Source of the DNA: Pseudomonadales bacterium
GTDB lineage: Bacteria; Pseudomonadota; Gammaproteobacteria; Pseudomonadales; Azotimanducaceae
Length of the DNA: 64,000 bases
Direction: 5' to 3'
NCBI GenBank assembly: GCA_028285415.1
Contig: JANQPF010000009.1
Span: 806,001-870,000, forward strand
Part shown: one piece after another, positions 53,470-64,000 of the stretch
Layout: every line of letters starts with the position of its first letter
Position numbering within the stretch: the first letter of the stretch is position 1
Position numbers and translations under genes: made by a program
Notes under the pieces: generated by a model
What the model was told of the DNA's origin: nothing
Database searches by the model: none
The model's input: only the letters and a program-made list of their open reading frames with translations

Positions 53470-54738
53470 ATGGACGCAGCGCAGTTTTTCATACAGCTGG
53501 CCGGCATTCTCGTCGCCGCGCGTCTCGCCGGTGAGCTCGCCACCCGCCTCGGCGCACCGTCGGTGATCGGCGAGCTCGTGGCCGGGATTGTTCTCGGGCC
53601 CAGCGTGCTCGGTTGGATAGCACCCACCGAGGTCATACGTCTTCTTGCCGAAATCGGCATCATCCTGCTCCTCTTCGAAGTGGGGCTGGAAACCGACATC
53701 AGCCGCTTGGCGAAATCCGGCGGCCGCTCCATAACCGTTGCCCTTGGCGGCTTTGTTGTCCCTTTTGCCATGGGGTACGCCGCGAGCCGATACTTCTTCG
53801 ATCACGACAACCTGCTTGCTTTGTTCGTTGGTGGCACGCTGACCGCTACCAGCATCGGCGTCACGGTGCGGATCCTTCGCGACGTCGGACGCCAGAGCAG
53901 TCGCGAAGGACAGATTGTGCTCGGTGCGGCAGTGATCGACGATCTGCTGGGCGTTTTGCTCCTCGCTGTCCTTTACGAGTTTTCCAGGAGCGGCGAAGTG
54001 AGCCTCGCAAGCCTCGGCAGGCTCTCCATTTTCATCGCAATTTTCTTCGTGATCGCTCCGGTTGCGGCAAAGTGCGTGTCCTACCTCATTGGGCACTATC
54101 GGTTCGCAACCCAGATACCGGGCCTGGTGGCAACGTCCTTCGTTTCGCTGGTGTTGACTTTCGCCTGGCTGGCTCACGCCATTGGTGCGCCCGAACTGCT
54201 CGGCGGCTTCGCAGCGGGACTTGCCTTGTCACGACGCTTTTTCCTGCCGTTCGGCGCCGCCCTTGCACGCAATCCACGCTTCGCCGAAGAGGTGGAACGT
54301 GACATGAAGCCCATAGTGCAGCTGTTTACGCCGATCTTTTTCGTTACCGTCGGCTTGTCACTGGACCTCAGAGAGGTGGAATGGACCTCCGGGTTCATCT
54401 GGCTGTTTTCGTTGTCCGTTGGATTTGTTGCCATTGCCGGCAAAATCGCCGGGGGTTATCTACTCGTCAAAGAACACTGGCTCATGAAAAGCGCGGTCGG
54501 CATGGCCATGGTGCCTCGCGGCGAGGTGGGTCTCATTTTTGCGGAGCTGGGTCGCGCGGCGGGGATCTTCGACGGTGCAATGTATGCCGGCGTGGTGCTG
54601 GTTGTCGCTTACACGACGCTCTTTTCCCCTTTCTGGATCAAGCTATTTTACCGCCTGTACGGGCACCGCCCGGAACTCGTCGAAACGGCGCATGTCGAGG
54701 ACGCCGTCCCAGCGCGACCACCCAAACCACCCGATTGA
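53470..54738 (+). CDS. CPA2 family cation:proton antiporter
   Basis: A 422-residue, 12-13 helix antiporter of the NhaP/Kef type without a RCK domain. FIQLAGILVAARLAGELATRLGAPSVIGELVAGIVLGPSVLGW starts it; TATSIGVTVRILRDVGRQSSREGQIVLGAAVIDDLLGVLLLAV contains the ion-binding D-D pair; MKPIVQLFTPIFFVTVGLSLDL is the matching late helix. It exchanges Na+ or K+ for protons. Divergent promoter not obvious; it is convergent to the selenoprotein gene with two bases between stops. Confidence 0.93.
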   Translation: MDAAQFFIQLAGILVAARLAGELATRLGAPSVIGELVAGIVLGPSVLGWIAPTEVIRLLAEIGIILLLFEVGLETDISRLAKSGGRSITVALGGFVVPFAMGYAASRYFFDHDNLLALFVGGTLTATSIGVTVRILRDVGRQSSREGQIVLGAAVIDDLLGVLLLAVLYEFSRSGEVSLASLGRLSIFIAIFFVIAPVAAKCVSYLIGHYRFATQIPGLVATSFVSLVLTFAWLAHAIGAPELLGGFAAGLALSRRFFLPFGAALARNPRFAEEVERDMKPIVQLFTPIFFVTVGLSLDLREVEWTSGFIWLFSLSVGFVAIAGKIAGGYLLVKEHWLMKSAVGMAMVPRGEVGLIFAELGRAAGIFDGAMYAGVVLVVAYTTLFSPFWIKLFYRLYGHRPELVETAHVEDAVPARPPKPPD

Positions 54739-54740
54739 CT

Positions 54741-55850
54741 TCAGTACGGATCGGGCTCGTTTTGAAACTGACGGTGAATTTCGACAAGACCCGGTGTCAG
54801 CACGGCAATCCAGATGAGCGCGGCGATACCTACCCACATCAGAGGCAACAGGACGAGCGCCAGGAGCCACAAGGCAACAAACACGTAGACCCGTCGCATC
54901 GCGTCCACTGGCGACACCTCATCCTTGCCACCGTCGCGCAGGAGCGGGAACGCCTTGGGGCGGATGAACCAGCCATGCGCCGTCAGAATCAATAGAAAGC
55001 GAAACCAGGAAAGCTGCTCCGCACCCAGAGCCGGGCTGGTGTCGAGATCCGCATCCCCTTCACCATCGATCACTTCACGCATCCGCTCCCAGGTATAGCG
55101 CGCTTCCGGTCGCGCGCCGGCGCCGCTCATGTTGCTGTACTTCGGCACGCACCGCCACCGGTAGAGCACGCGGGCGTTGCAATCGAGCGCAATGACCGCA
55201 GGCTGGTAGTAGCCTTTCGGATGGCTTGCCCAGCCGCGCTCGCGCAGATGACCGTAATCTTCGTTGTAGAAGATATCCAGCCAGCCTCGCGCTTTGAGCT
55301 CATCGCGAATCTCGTGGTGTGGATCACCTACTACCGGGATGCTCATGCCCCAGGCGCCTTCCGCCTCGGCCGCCAGTGAGTGGGGTTCACTCGTGATGCC
55401 GTAGACTTCTCCACCGGCAGCACGGATTTCGTCCAAGACACCCGACGTTTCGTAGCTCCGTAACTCGAAGCGGCACGGCGGTCACCAGAGTCCGCGGTAA
55501 AAGAGCAGCAGAACAAATTTGTGCTTGCTGATCGCCTCGTCTAGCCAGGCGCGACGGACACCTTCGGGCGGATCCAGCAACGGTGGGATCTCGCGGGCAG
55601 CCGCTGCCACGAGACTGAACTCGAAGCCCGCCGCCGTGGGGGTGACACGCACCTGCTCGCGTGCGCAAAGCTCACCATCACAGAGCACAAGACCCAGCTC
55701 GTAGGGCATACCGGATTCGGTCGCCAACGCGCCTTCGTAGTCAACCAGACCGGTCAGCTCGAACGAGCGGGTTTGGCTGGCGTTGATCCACGCAAGCGCT
55801 TCGCTCGCGGGCTGCTGCAGTTCGGATGGGATCTCGACGGATGTCTGCAC
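54741..55850 (-). CDS. Membrane-anchored peroxiredoxin-like selenoprotein (in-frame TGA as Sec)
   Basis: Read through one in-frame TGA (55482-55484) this is a 369-residue protein with Sec at 123. On both sides of the TGA the frame encodes one AhpC/TSA-like fold: FVLLLFYRGLW-U-PPC-RFELRSYE, where the family has FYRGxWCPxC, then VLDEIRAAGGEVYGITSE and AWGMSIPVVGDPHHEIRDEL. The U-x-x-C pair (Sec123, Cys126) would be the redox centre. The C-terminus has two transmembrane helices (VYVFVALWLLALVLLPLMW and a second). GTG 55850 follows AGGGAGG. A hairpin suiting a bacterial SECIS begins 10 nt after the TGA. Alternative: nonsense-mutated pseudogene, but both halves look intact. Confidence 0.78.
55455..55484 (-). 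promoter_or_regulatory. Candidate bacterial SECIS hairpin after the Sec UGA
   Basis: On the minus strand TGA (55484-55482) is followed by ten bases, then GCTTC (55471-55467), a 7-nt loop GAGTTAC starting with G (55466-55460), and GGAGC (55459-55455), a 5-bp stem including one G-U pair. The loop starts 16 nt after the UGA, within the range seen in known bacterial SECIS elements. An alternative pairing CCGT/ACGG is also possible. Sequence is compatible, not conclusive. Confidence 0.5.
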
Positions 55851-56015
55851 TGAAACCTCCCTTCTCACCGAGACATAGTGGCAAAGGTGCAGATCACCTT
55901 CAAATCACAAGCGTGTCCGACAGTTTTCTTTCAACGGCATTTTCGCGGTATAACTACGTCTTGAGGTTTCACCGCGCGCACGCGCCGCCATAGCAATAAG
56001 AAAAAAGGGCAGACA

Positions 56016-57299
56016 TTGTCAGTAACAACTCCCCTCGTCAGCGACGCCGTCAAGCGTTACACCCTCGGCGTCCTGGTTGTCGTCTACACGTTCAACTTCA
56101 TCGACCGCCAGATCCTGTCGATCCTCATCGAGCCAATTAAAGCTGATCTCGACGTCACCGATTTCGGCATGGGGTTACTGTCCGGGACCGCGTTCGCCAT
56201 CTTCTACGCGACGCTCGGCATGCCGCTGGCGCTCATCGCCGACCGCTGGAACCGGCGCAACCTGATTGGTCTGTCGCTCGCCGTCTGGAGCGGCATGACG
56301 GCGCTGTCGGGGCTGGCCATGAACTTCTGGCAGCTGGCCGCTGCGCGCATTGGCGTTGGCATCGGTGAAGCGGGCTGCAGCCCTTCCGCGCATTCCATGC
56401 TGGCGGATCTGTATCCGGCCAGCGAGCGGGCAACCGCGCTCGGAATCTATTCCCTGGGCATTCCGTTCGGCATCATGTTCGGCCTCTTTGCTGGCGGTGC
56501 CATTGCCGACGAGTTCGGCTGGCGCATGGCCTTTTTTATCGTCGGCATTCCGGGTTTGCTGCTGTCCGTTCTCGTTTTCATGACGGTGAAGGAGCCACCC
56601 CGCGGCCACGCAGACGGCCACTCGCCAGTCAGCGGCAGTGATCACGCTTCCATCCTCGAGGTGTTTCGTTTTCTCGCGAAACGCAAATCGTTCGTGCACC
56701 TTGCCGTTGGCGGCGGTCTCACCGCCTTTGTGGGCTACGGCCTCATCACCTGGGCACCCACGTTCTTCGTGCGCAGTCACGAGATGAGCCTGACCGAAGC
56801 GGGTTTCTGGCTGGGACTGGTGCTCGGCATCCCCGGTGGGCTTGGCATCGTCGCCGGAGGCTGGGTTTCCGATCGCTACGGTGCAAAAGACACCCGATGG
56901 TACCTGTGGGTGGTTACCATAGCGCTCGCAATTGCCGTTCCCACCGGCGCCGCCGCCTTCCTGGTCGACGCCTGGTGGGCGTCTCTGTTACTCCTGAGCC
57001 TGCCGGTGATGCTGGGGAACTTCTATCAAGGCACCACCTTCGCTCAGACCCAGGGCCTGGCGCCCGTGCGCATGCGCGCCGTCGCGGCAGCAATTCTGCT
57101 TTTCATCCTGAATTTCATCGGCTTCGTCTTCGGCCCGCCCGCGGTGGGCTTCCTGTCAGATCTCCTCGTTCCCACATTCGGCAACGACGCGCTGCGCTAC
57201 AGCCTCTTCACATGGGGTTTCTTCAACCTCTGGGCCGCCTTCCACTACTGGCGCGCCGGCAGCTTCCTGCCCGGAGATCTGGCTCGCGCCGACGACTGA
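56016..57299 (+). CDS. Spinster-type MFS transporter
   Basis: A 427-residue, twelve-helix major facilitator, close to the paralogue at 29133-30425 (YTFNFIDRQILSILIEPIKADLDVTDFGMGLLSGTAFAIFYATLGMPLALIAD). Starts with TTG 56016 after an AAAAAAGGGC purine stretch. It sits divergent from the selenoprotein gene, with 165 bp between the starts that presumably hold both promoters; a TATAAC box at about 55949 could serve this gene. Substrate unknown. Confidence 0.9.
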   Translation: MSVTTPLVSDAVKRYTLGVLVVVYTFNFIDRQILSILIEPIKADLDVTDFGMGLLSGTAFAIFYATLGMPLALIADRWNRRNLIGLSLAVWSGMTALSGLAMNFWQLAAARIGVGIGEAGCSPSAHSMLADLYPASERATALGIYSLGIPFGIMFGLFAGGAIADEFGWRMAFFIVGIPGLLLSVLVFMTVKEPPRGHADGHSPVSGSDHASILEVFRFLAKRKSFVHLAVGGGLTAFVGYGLITWAPTFFVRSHEMSLTEAGFWLGLVLGIPGGLGIVAGGWVSDRYGAKDTRWYLWVVTIALAIAVPTGAAAFLVDAWWASLLLLSLPVMLGNFYQGTTFAQTQGLAPVRMRAVAAAILLFILNFIGFVFGPPAVGFLSDLLVPTFGNDALRYSLFTWGFFNLWAAFHYWRAGSFLPGDLARADD

Positions 57300-57359
57300 A
57301 GTCCCGCACGCCGGTGTCGCTTGACGCCGGCTTCACATTGCTCGCCGCAACGTCGAGCA

Positions 57360-57893
57360 ATGACAGTCCTTCTGGTAGCTTCCATGGCATCTGCATTGGC
57401 CAACCCCGCCGACATCCTGACATCGTTCGACGACAAGGCGGACGCTTTCGAGTGGTACGTGGTGAACGACAGCGTCATGGGCGGCCGCTCCATCGGTGGC
57501 TTCGAGATCAGTCACGGCTATCTGCGCTTCAGCGGCGCTCTGAATACCAACGGGGGCGGCTTCGCCTCAATCCGCACACAGCCCGTTGCAGCCGATCTGA
57601 GCGGTACAAGGCGGTTCCAACTGAGTGTGCGCGGTGACGGGCGTACCTACAAGTTGCGCCTGATGACCGGAACATCGCCCGTAGGCTACTCCGCGGAGTT
57701 CATCACCACACCGGGTGAGTGGCTGGACGTGACGCTCGATATCGATGCGTTCGTGCCGACGCGGCGCGGACGGCGTCTGGACCTGCCCGCCATTAACCCG
57801 GCGGATATCGACAGTATCGGCTTCATGATCGCCGACGGCGTCGACGGTCCATTCCGCCTGGAGGTCGACAAGGTTGGCGTCGAGCGCGGCTAG
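57360..57893 (+). CDS. CIA30-like exported protein
   Basis: A 177-residue protein with a short signal-like N-terminus (MTVLLVASMASALA). It matches the CIA30 (complex I intermediate-associated protein 30) beta-sandwich domain: WYVVNDSVMGGRSIGGFE, GYLRFSGALNTNGGGFASIRT, FQLSVRGDGRTYKLRL and ADIDSIGFMIADGVDGPFRLEVDKV. In bacteria this fold is galactose-binding-like and its role is unclear. ATG 57360 follows the MFS gene by 60 bp. The stop overlaps the convergent hydrolase by four bases. Confidence 0.85.
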   Translation: MTVLLVASMASALANPADILTSFDDKADAFEWYVVNDSVMGGRSIGGFEISHGYLRFSGALNTNGGGFASIRTQPVAADLSGTRRFQLSVRGDGRTYKLRLMTGTSPVGYSAEFITTPGEWLDVTLDIDAFVPTRRGRRLDLPAINPADIDSIGFMIADGVDGPFRLEVDKVGVERG

Positions 57894-59155
57894 CGCGCCA
57901 GCGCGTCAAGGCATTCGACCACCGCTTTCTGATACGCCTTGCCCCGCTCGTTGACAATGTCGAGCACGTTCAGCGACGTCGGCACGTACGCAAATCCGAT
58001 CCGCCGCTCCGGATGCCATTGGAAAATGGAGCCACCCAGGCCCATCCAGCCGTAAAAGCCTTCGCGGCCGCTGTTGAGTCCGACATCCAGCGGTCCGTCG
58101 GCAGCAGCCGAGTCGAATCTCGCCAGCCCGCCCTGGGTGAAGGTTGTGTTCAACGCCATCATGTTGCGCGTAACCGGTTTGTCGTGGAGCGCTTCGTGGG
58201 CGCTTGCGCTCAGAATCTCCGTATCCGCAAAACGGCCACCACCCGCCATCGTGGCGGCAAGCTTCGCCAGACCCCGGGCCGAACACTTGGCGCCGGCAGA
58301 CGGGATCTCACCCATCGCAACCGCCGGTGAATCGATGACCGTCAGCTTCTGCATCCCTTCTATGGGTACCGGCGCACGCAGCCGGGTGCGGCCTTTGAGC
58401 CCGGCGCGCATGCGCCACCCTTTGGCAATCATCTGCGCAACGTTGAGCTCAATCTTGCGCCCCATGGCTCGCGGCACAAATCCCTGGCGAAACTGATAAC
58501 CAAAACCAAGCATGGCAACCGGGTTGATGCGTGCCAGCTCATGTTCGTGCAGGCCGATGTAGACGTCTGCGTCGAGCGGGGCGCTGACTTCCTCGCGCAG
58601 GAATTGGCCCATGGTTCGTCCTTCCGGATCCACACGACGGAAAACCTCATTGGCAATCCAGCCGCGGGTGATGGCGTGGTATTCGCGCTGATTGCCGTCA
58701 CCTTCGCGAAACTTCTGCGTGTGCCCTTCAATGACCGCCCCGATGGCGTTCTCGCGAATCTGATCTGGATGCAGACTCACCGGATCCAGGGTCGTGTCGA
58801 AGGCGGAGATGCCTGCCTCGTGACGCATGAGATCGGCAACGGTGGTTTCGTGCTTGTCGTTGGCGGCGAACTCCGGCCAGTAGTCGGCAATCCTCGCGTT
58901 GAAGTCCAGCAGTCCCCGATCCACCAGCATCGCCAGCGTGATCGCCTCGAGACTTTTACCACTGCTGAATACGTTGACCAGCGAGTCACCGGAGAAATCC
59001 TTGTCATCGATGGCGCTCGCCCACAAGTCGACGACGCAGGTGTCGCCGACGTAAATACAGAGCTGGGTGTTGCGCTCGGCAAGTCCATGCATGCGTTCTT
59101 CGTAGAGCGCTCTGATCGGTTCGAAACCCGGAGCTACGTTGCCTTCAATGATCAT
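57890..59155 (-). CDS. Serine beta-lactamase-family hydrolase
   Basis: A 421-residue penicillin-binding-like esterase. The SxxK motif is in VFSSGKSLEAI (S64-K67), preceded by VVDLWASAIDD; YHAITRGWIANEVFRR holds the Y-x-x motif and YGWMGLGGSIFQWHPERRIG the third box. This is the EstB/LACTB-like group that hydrolyses esters, common next to lipid and polyester catabolism. Start ATG 59155 is chosen; the frame is open to 59188. Divergent from katG, 265 bp apart. Confidence 0.9.
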   Translation of the reverse strand: MIIEGNVAPGFEPIRALYEERMHGLAERNTQLCIYVGDTCVVDLWASAIDDKDFSGDSLVNVFSSGKSLEAITLAMLVDRGLLDFNARIADYWPEFAANDKHETTVADLMRHEAGISAFDTTLDPVSLHPDQIRENAIGAVIEGHTQKFREGDGNQREYHAITRGWIANEVFRRVDPEGRTMGQFLREEVSAPLDADVYIGLHEHELARINPVAMLGFGYQFRQGFVPRAMGRKIELNVAQMIAKGWRMRAGLKGRTRLRAPVPIEGMQKLTVIDSPAVAMGEIPSAGAKCSARGLAKLAATMAGGGRFADTEILSASAHEALHDKPVTRNMMALNTTFTQGGLARFDSAAADGPLDVGLNSGREGFYGWMGLGGSIFQWHPERRIGFAYVPTSLNVLDIVNERGKAYQKAVVECLDALAR

Positions 59156-59420
59156 CCGTTGTCGCCATGCCGGTGAGGCCCAACTCAAGGCCGGGCAAAG
59201 CCTTTAATAATCAATGATTTAGTGCTTCATATCCAGACCCCGTCAGACAGGCTCAGGCACGCTGTCGCGCGGCCGCACCGTCGATAACCAGGGACTATTG
59301 TTTCGTTAGATACAAACGATTGTACCTATTTAGAGCCAGCCCCTACTTTACCTTCAAAGCGGAATCGTTTGCGCAAGCGTCGGCTTCATCCGCACCACCG
59401 AACCAATCAGAGGAACAGAC
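59156..59420. promoter_or_regulatory. Regulatory region between hydrolase and katG, with OxyR-like site
   Basis: Holds the divergent upstream regions. The stretch 59284-59320 reads ATAA-N7-CTAT-N7-TTAG-N7-CGAT, matching 13 of the 16 half-site bases of the OxyR consensus ATAG-N7-CTAT-N7-ATAG-N7-CTAT, with correct spacing. The site is about 100-135 bp ahead of katG and its sequence to the right (TTGTACCTATTTAG) is AT-rich enough for a -10. This predicts peroxide-induced katG. Confidence 0.6.
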
Positions 59421-61691
<2,271 letters not shown>

Positions 61692-61706
61692 GGCGGCGTC
61701 TCCCCT

Positions 61707-61737
61707 GGATTGCAGTGGCTCTACGCCACTGCAATCC
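61707..61737 (+). terminator. Long hairpin after katG
   Basis: GGATTGCAGTGGC (61707-61719) and GCCACTGCAATCC (61725-61737) are a perfect 13-bp inverted repeat with a 5-nt loop, 15 bp after the katG stop. There is no U-run, so it is not a canonical intrinsic terminator. It may protect the katG 3' end or form a cruciform. Confidence 0.5.
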
Positions 61738-61869
61738 CACTTCCGGGCCGCGCTCTTTATTACCGCAAGTTCAGCCGTCAGCCACGCTATCTAACGGAAA
61801 GATCTTTCACACCGGGCCTGTGCATCAGGCATGATCGATCCCAGGTCACACCTGTGCCGGGAGGTTGGC

Positions 61870-62451
61870 ATGGCATCTGCTCACGCGCTCCGCACCTATC
61901 CGCTCGACGAAGCGAACCACTTGGCCACGCCATCGACGAGCCTGGACGCATCCATGGCCACGCCGGGCCGCGAGATCCTGACAGACTATTCCCGCTACCG
62001 GCCGCTGCTGGTGGAGAGCACTCTGCCGGTACCGCGCTGCGAAGAGCTCATGCGCAAATCCCACGTCAAGCTGATGCTGGTCGTCGATACCCAGGACCAT
62101 CTCCTTGGCATCGTGGATCTGGTTGATCTGGTTGGGCCGAAGCTACAGAAGATGATTGGACCCGACCTGCCGAAAACCGAGGTTGCCGTAGGCAGCTTGA
62201 TGACAAGCCGGGACGAGCTGAAATCCATTGCGTACGAAGACTTACAGCACGCGACCATCGGCGACCTGGTCGTGACGCTGCAGCACGAGCATTGTCCGCA
62301 CATTCTCGTGCAGGACCGCAGCCGCAACGAGATTCGCGGGGTCATCTCCGCCGCCGACATTGCACGCTGCCTCGACGTCCCGTTGGATATCACCTACTCG
62401 CCGACGTTCGCCGACATCTGCCACGTCACACAGGAGCACCTGTACACGTAA
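61870..62451 (+). CDS. CBS-domain pair protein
   Basis: A 193-residue protein. Two CBS modules: residues about 50-105 (LPVPRCEELMRKSHVKLMLVVDTQDHLLGIVDLVDLVG) and about 115-175 (VGSLMTSRDELKSIAYEDLQHATIGDLVVTLQHEHCPHILVQDRSRNEIRGVISAADIARCLD). Such pairs bind adenosine nucleotides and act as energy sensors on partner proteins. A GGGAGG site seven bases before ATG 61870 decides the start over an upstream ATG at 61831. It converges on the PhyH gene with 10 bp between stops. Confidence 0.88.
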   Translation: MASAHALRTYPLDEANHLATPSTSLDASMATPGREILTDYSRYRPLLVESTLPVPRCEELMRKSHVKLMLVVDTQDHLLGIVDLVDLVGPKLQKMIGPDLPKTEVAVGSLMTSRDELKSIAYEDLQHATIGDLVVTLQHEHCPHILVQDRSRNEIRGVISAADIARCLDVPLDITYSPTFADICHVTQEHLYT

Positions 62452-62461
62452 GCGCGTACGC

Positions 62462-63415
62462 TCAATCAGGCAGGCGCTGGCGCGCGGCGAAGGCTTCGCT
62501 ATAGCCCCCGTCGTTGTTCTGCACCGCGCCCGACCAGTCCCGCCACATGTCCCCATCCGGAGGGGCAGCCCGATACTGATCCAGCTCGAGCTTCCAGAAA
62601 TCGGCCAGCACGGCCTGGCGAATGACGCTGGAGTAGTTGTGACCCGCCATGTGTGCCAGCCGGTGATGCCAGAACACGATGTCGCCCGCCCTGCCCCAGC
62701 ACTCCACCGGAGTGACCGTCTCGTTCAGCGCTTCGATTTCCTCGAGATAGGCGTCGGTGTGCACGATGCCTTTGAAACTCGGCAAATGGGCGTAGTACGG
62801 AATCCGCGGTTGATCGTAGCGCAGCTGGAAGGTGGGATAGAGACGTCGATGCGAACCCGGCCAGACCTTGAACGCGCCGCCATCTTCAGGGATGTCGTCG
62901 ATGAGCCCCACAACGCCCAGCTGGAACGGATGACCATCGGTATGACAGGCATCCGGCTCGCGTGCTTTAGCGCCGTAGGGGAGCGTGCAGTAAACGCCGC
63001 GCGCCCCTTCGTTGGCCAGGGCCGGGTCGGTGGGCCCGCCGGGCCAGGCCGGCCCTTCACTGCCCATGGGACTGCCGTCGACTACCGCCTGGCGCAGGGG
63101 ACCACCCAGGAGCGCTTCCGCCATCGCCGAGATGCGCTCCGAGTAGATGAGATCGATGACGGTCTCGCTGACGCCCAACGCTCTGTTCAGCCAGCGATGA
63201 CCCTGCCGGAAGAGGATTGAGTCATCGCTGCTCTCCTCGTCGGCAAACGGGCCTGTGTGCGTGGCAGCGTCTTCGCGGTTGAGAGCCACCGAATCCGGCA
63301 GCGCCGCCCACATCTCGTCCCGGACCCGCGCGCAGAGATCAACGTCCATTGCGCCCGGCACCAGGAGATACCCCTGCGTTTTAAAAAATCCGATCTGCTC
63401 CGCGTTGAGACTCAC
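62462..63415 (-). CDS. Phytanoyl-CoA dioxygenase family (PhyH) oxygenase
   Basis: A 317-residue Fe(II)/2-oxoglutarate oxygenase. Iron ligands are in DACHTDGHPFQL (HxD) and in IVFWHHRLAHMAGHNYSSVIRQAVL (distal His and 2-oxoglutarate Arg). GTG 63415 is chosen with AGGGGGG five bases upstream; an ATG at 63442 is in frame. Shares the short divergent region with the GMC gene, so both may be part of one regulon. Confidence 0.9.
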   Translation of the reverse strand: MSLNAEQIGFFKTQGYLLVPGAMDVDLCARVRDEMWAALPDSVALNREDAATHTGPFADEESSDDSILFRQGHRWLNRALGVSETVIDLIYSERISAMAEALLGGPLRQAVVDGSPMGSEGPAWPGGPTDPALANEGARGVYCTLPYGAKAREPDACHTDGHPFQLGVVGLIDDIPEDGGAFKVWPGSHRRLYPTFQLRYDQPRIPYYAHLPSFKGIVHTDAYLEEIEALNETVTPVECWGRAGDIVFWHHRLAHMAGHNYSSVIRQAVLADFWKLELDQYRAAPPDGDMWRDWSGAVQNNDGGYSEAFAARQRLPD

Positions 63416-63479
63416 GCTCACCCCCCTGCTGTTCCCAGCCATTCTAGCCTGACGGGACGACGCCCACTAACATGCCGCT

Positions 63480-64000
63480 ATGGGCAGCAACTACCTCATT
63501 GTCGGCGCAGGTTCTGCCGGCTGCGTCATGGCTAACCGGCTGAGCGAGAATCCGGATTGTTCCGTCGTCCTGCTGGAAGCTGGTGGCAGCGACCGGCGTC
63601 TCATGGTGCGCATGCCGTCCGCGTTCTACATGCCGGTACGTCACCCGAAGCTCAACTGGGGGTACGTCTCCGAGCCGGAGACACATCTCAACGGACGGCG
63701 GCTGCTGTGTCCGCGCGGCCGGGTGCTCGGTGGTTCGTCATCCATCAACGGGATGGTCTACGTGCGCGGGCATCGCGACGACTTCGACCGCTGGCAAGCC
63801 CTCGGTGCCAGGGGGTGGAACTACGACACCGTCCTGCCCTACTTCAGGAAGGCGCAGCGTTTTGCCGGCCAGACCGAACCGCATCCGAGCAAGGGTCACA
63901 ACGGCCCGCTCGCAGTCACCAACGGACAAATGGAAAACCCCCTCTACCAGGCATTCCTCTCGGCAGCGGCGCAAGCGGGTCATACACTGCGCGATGATCT
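63480..64000 (+). CDS. GMC-family FAD oxidoreductase, 5' part
   Basis: The gene runs off the right edge; 173 residues are visible. The FAD dinucleotide loop is YLIVGAGSAGCVMANRL and the GMC signature follows as LLCPRGRVLGGSSSINGMVYVRGHRDDFDRW. GMC enzymes (choline dehydrogenase, glucose-methanol-choline family) oxidise alcohols. Start ATG 63480 is the only one upstream of the FAD motif. Substrate unknown; the family is often found in alkane/isoprenoid alcohol oxidation clusters. Confidence 0.92.
   Translation, partial: MGSNYLIVGAGSAGCVMANRLSENPDCSVVLLEAGGSDRRLMVRMPSAFYMPVRHPKLNWGYVSEPETHLNGRRLLCPRGRVLGGSSSINGMVYVRGHRDDFDRWQALGARGWNYDTVLPYFRKAQRFAGQTEPHPSKGHNGPLAVTNGQMENPLYQAFLSAAAQAGHTLRDD

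Noticed and set aside
54741-55436. Two separate genes or a frameshift in the peroxiredoxin-like locus
   Set aside because: Both parts are in the same frame, separated only by one TGA at the conserved redox position, so Sec recoding explains it better than two genes or a frameshift.

Overview
This 64 kb window is a GC-rich stretch of a bacterial chromosome. The gene families suggest a free-living, probably marine, gammaproteobacterium: a YgiQ radical SAM protein, a SPOR/DUF5916 outer-membrane protein, spinster-type MFS carriers, PhyH dioxygenases, OxyR-type control of katG, and a likely selenoprotein. I cannot assign a genus. No rRNA, tRNA, CRISPR array, insertion sequence, phage gene or origin was seen. 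Coding density is high, with short overlaps (ATGA, TGATG, TAATG) in several operons.

Layout. 1-2.4 kb: end of a cation-efflux gene, dgkA and an acyl-CoA synthetase. 2.4-4.1 kb: a MerR-type regulator flanked by two structured, C-rich RNA candidates and several CTGTACAG/TGTACA boxes; this is the most unusual region. 4.1-7.5 kb: a subtilase lipoprotein overlapped by a PrcB-like lipoprotein. 7.5-12.2 kb: a phosphotransferase, a MORN/Sel1 lipoprotein, an 11-residue-repeat protein, a diguanylate cyclase and a K+ channel-like protein. 12.3-16.1 kb: NfeD protease, slipin, exported methyltransferase and EthD protein in one tight operon. 16.2-23.6 kb, minus strand: carotenoid oxygenase, exonuclease III, a membrane metallopeptidase, HpcH/HpaI aldolase, AsmA-like protein and a transglutaminase/TPR protein. 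23.8-26.6 kb: a LapG-like cysteine peptidase, two small exported proteins and an HEYTH metallopeptidase/TPR protein. 26.6-38.5 kb: an FMN-barrel protein, a long gap with a 16-bp palindrome, a serine hydrolase, two spinster MFS genes, GNAT, SPOR-DUF5916 protein, nitroreductase and two MDR oxidoreductases. 38.5-44.4 kb: an orphan oligopeptide-type binding protein, DUF2799, DUF3500 and YgiQ. 44.4-53.3 kb: a catabolic-looking set with NIPSNAP, GST, a cysteine-less thiolase-fold protein with DUF35 partner, cupin, PhyH, sulfotransferase, Baeyer-Villiger monooxygenase and an F420/luciferase-type oxidoreductase. 53.5-64 kb: cation/proton antiporter, a membrane-anchored peroxiredoxin-like gene interrupted by an in-frame TGA exactly at the catalytic cysteine position (probable selenocysteine), a third spinster MFS, CIA30, serine hydrolase, secreted KatG behind an OxyR-like site, CBS protein, a second PhyH and a GMC oxidoreductase running off the edge.

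How the genes work together. The 45-52 kb genes fit side-chain or ring cleavage of a lipid, sterol or terpenoid: BVMO oxygenation, CoA-ester handling, retro-aldol cleavage by the thiolase-fold/DUF35 pair, and 2-oxoglutarate dioxygenases. Acyl-CoA synthetase, carotenoid oxygenase and spinster carriers elsewhere suit the same lifestyle. Oxidant defence is represented by KatG and the putative selenoprotein. The MerR/RNA locus looks like a compact regulatory module: a sigma70-type promoter with an inverted TTGTAC repeat on its -10 box drives a roughly 114-nt RNA with a three-way junction, C-rich loops and a terminator. It may act by pairing with Shine-Dalgarno sequences. These functional links are inferences.
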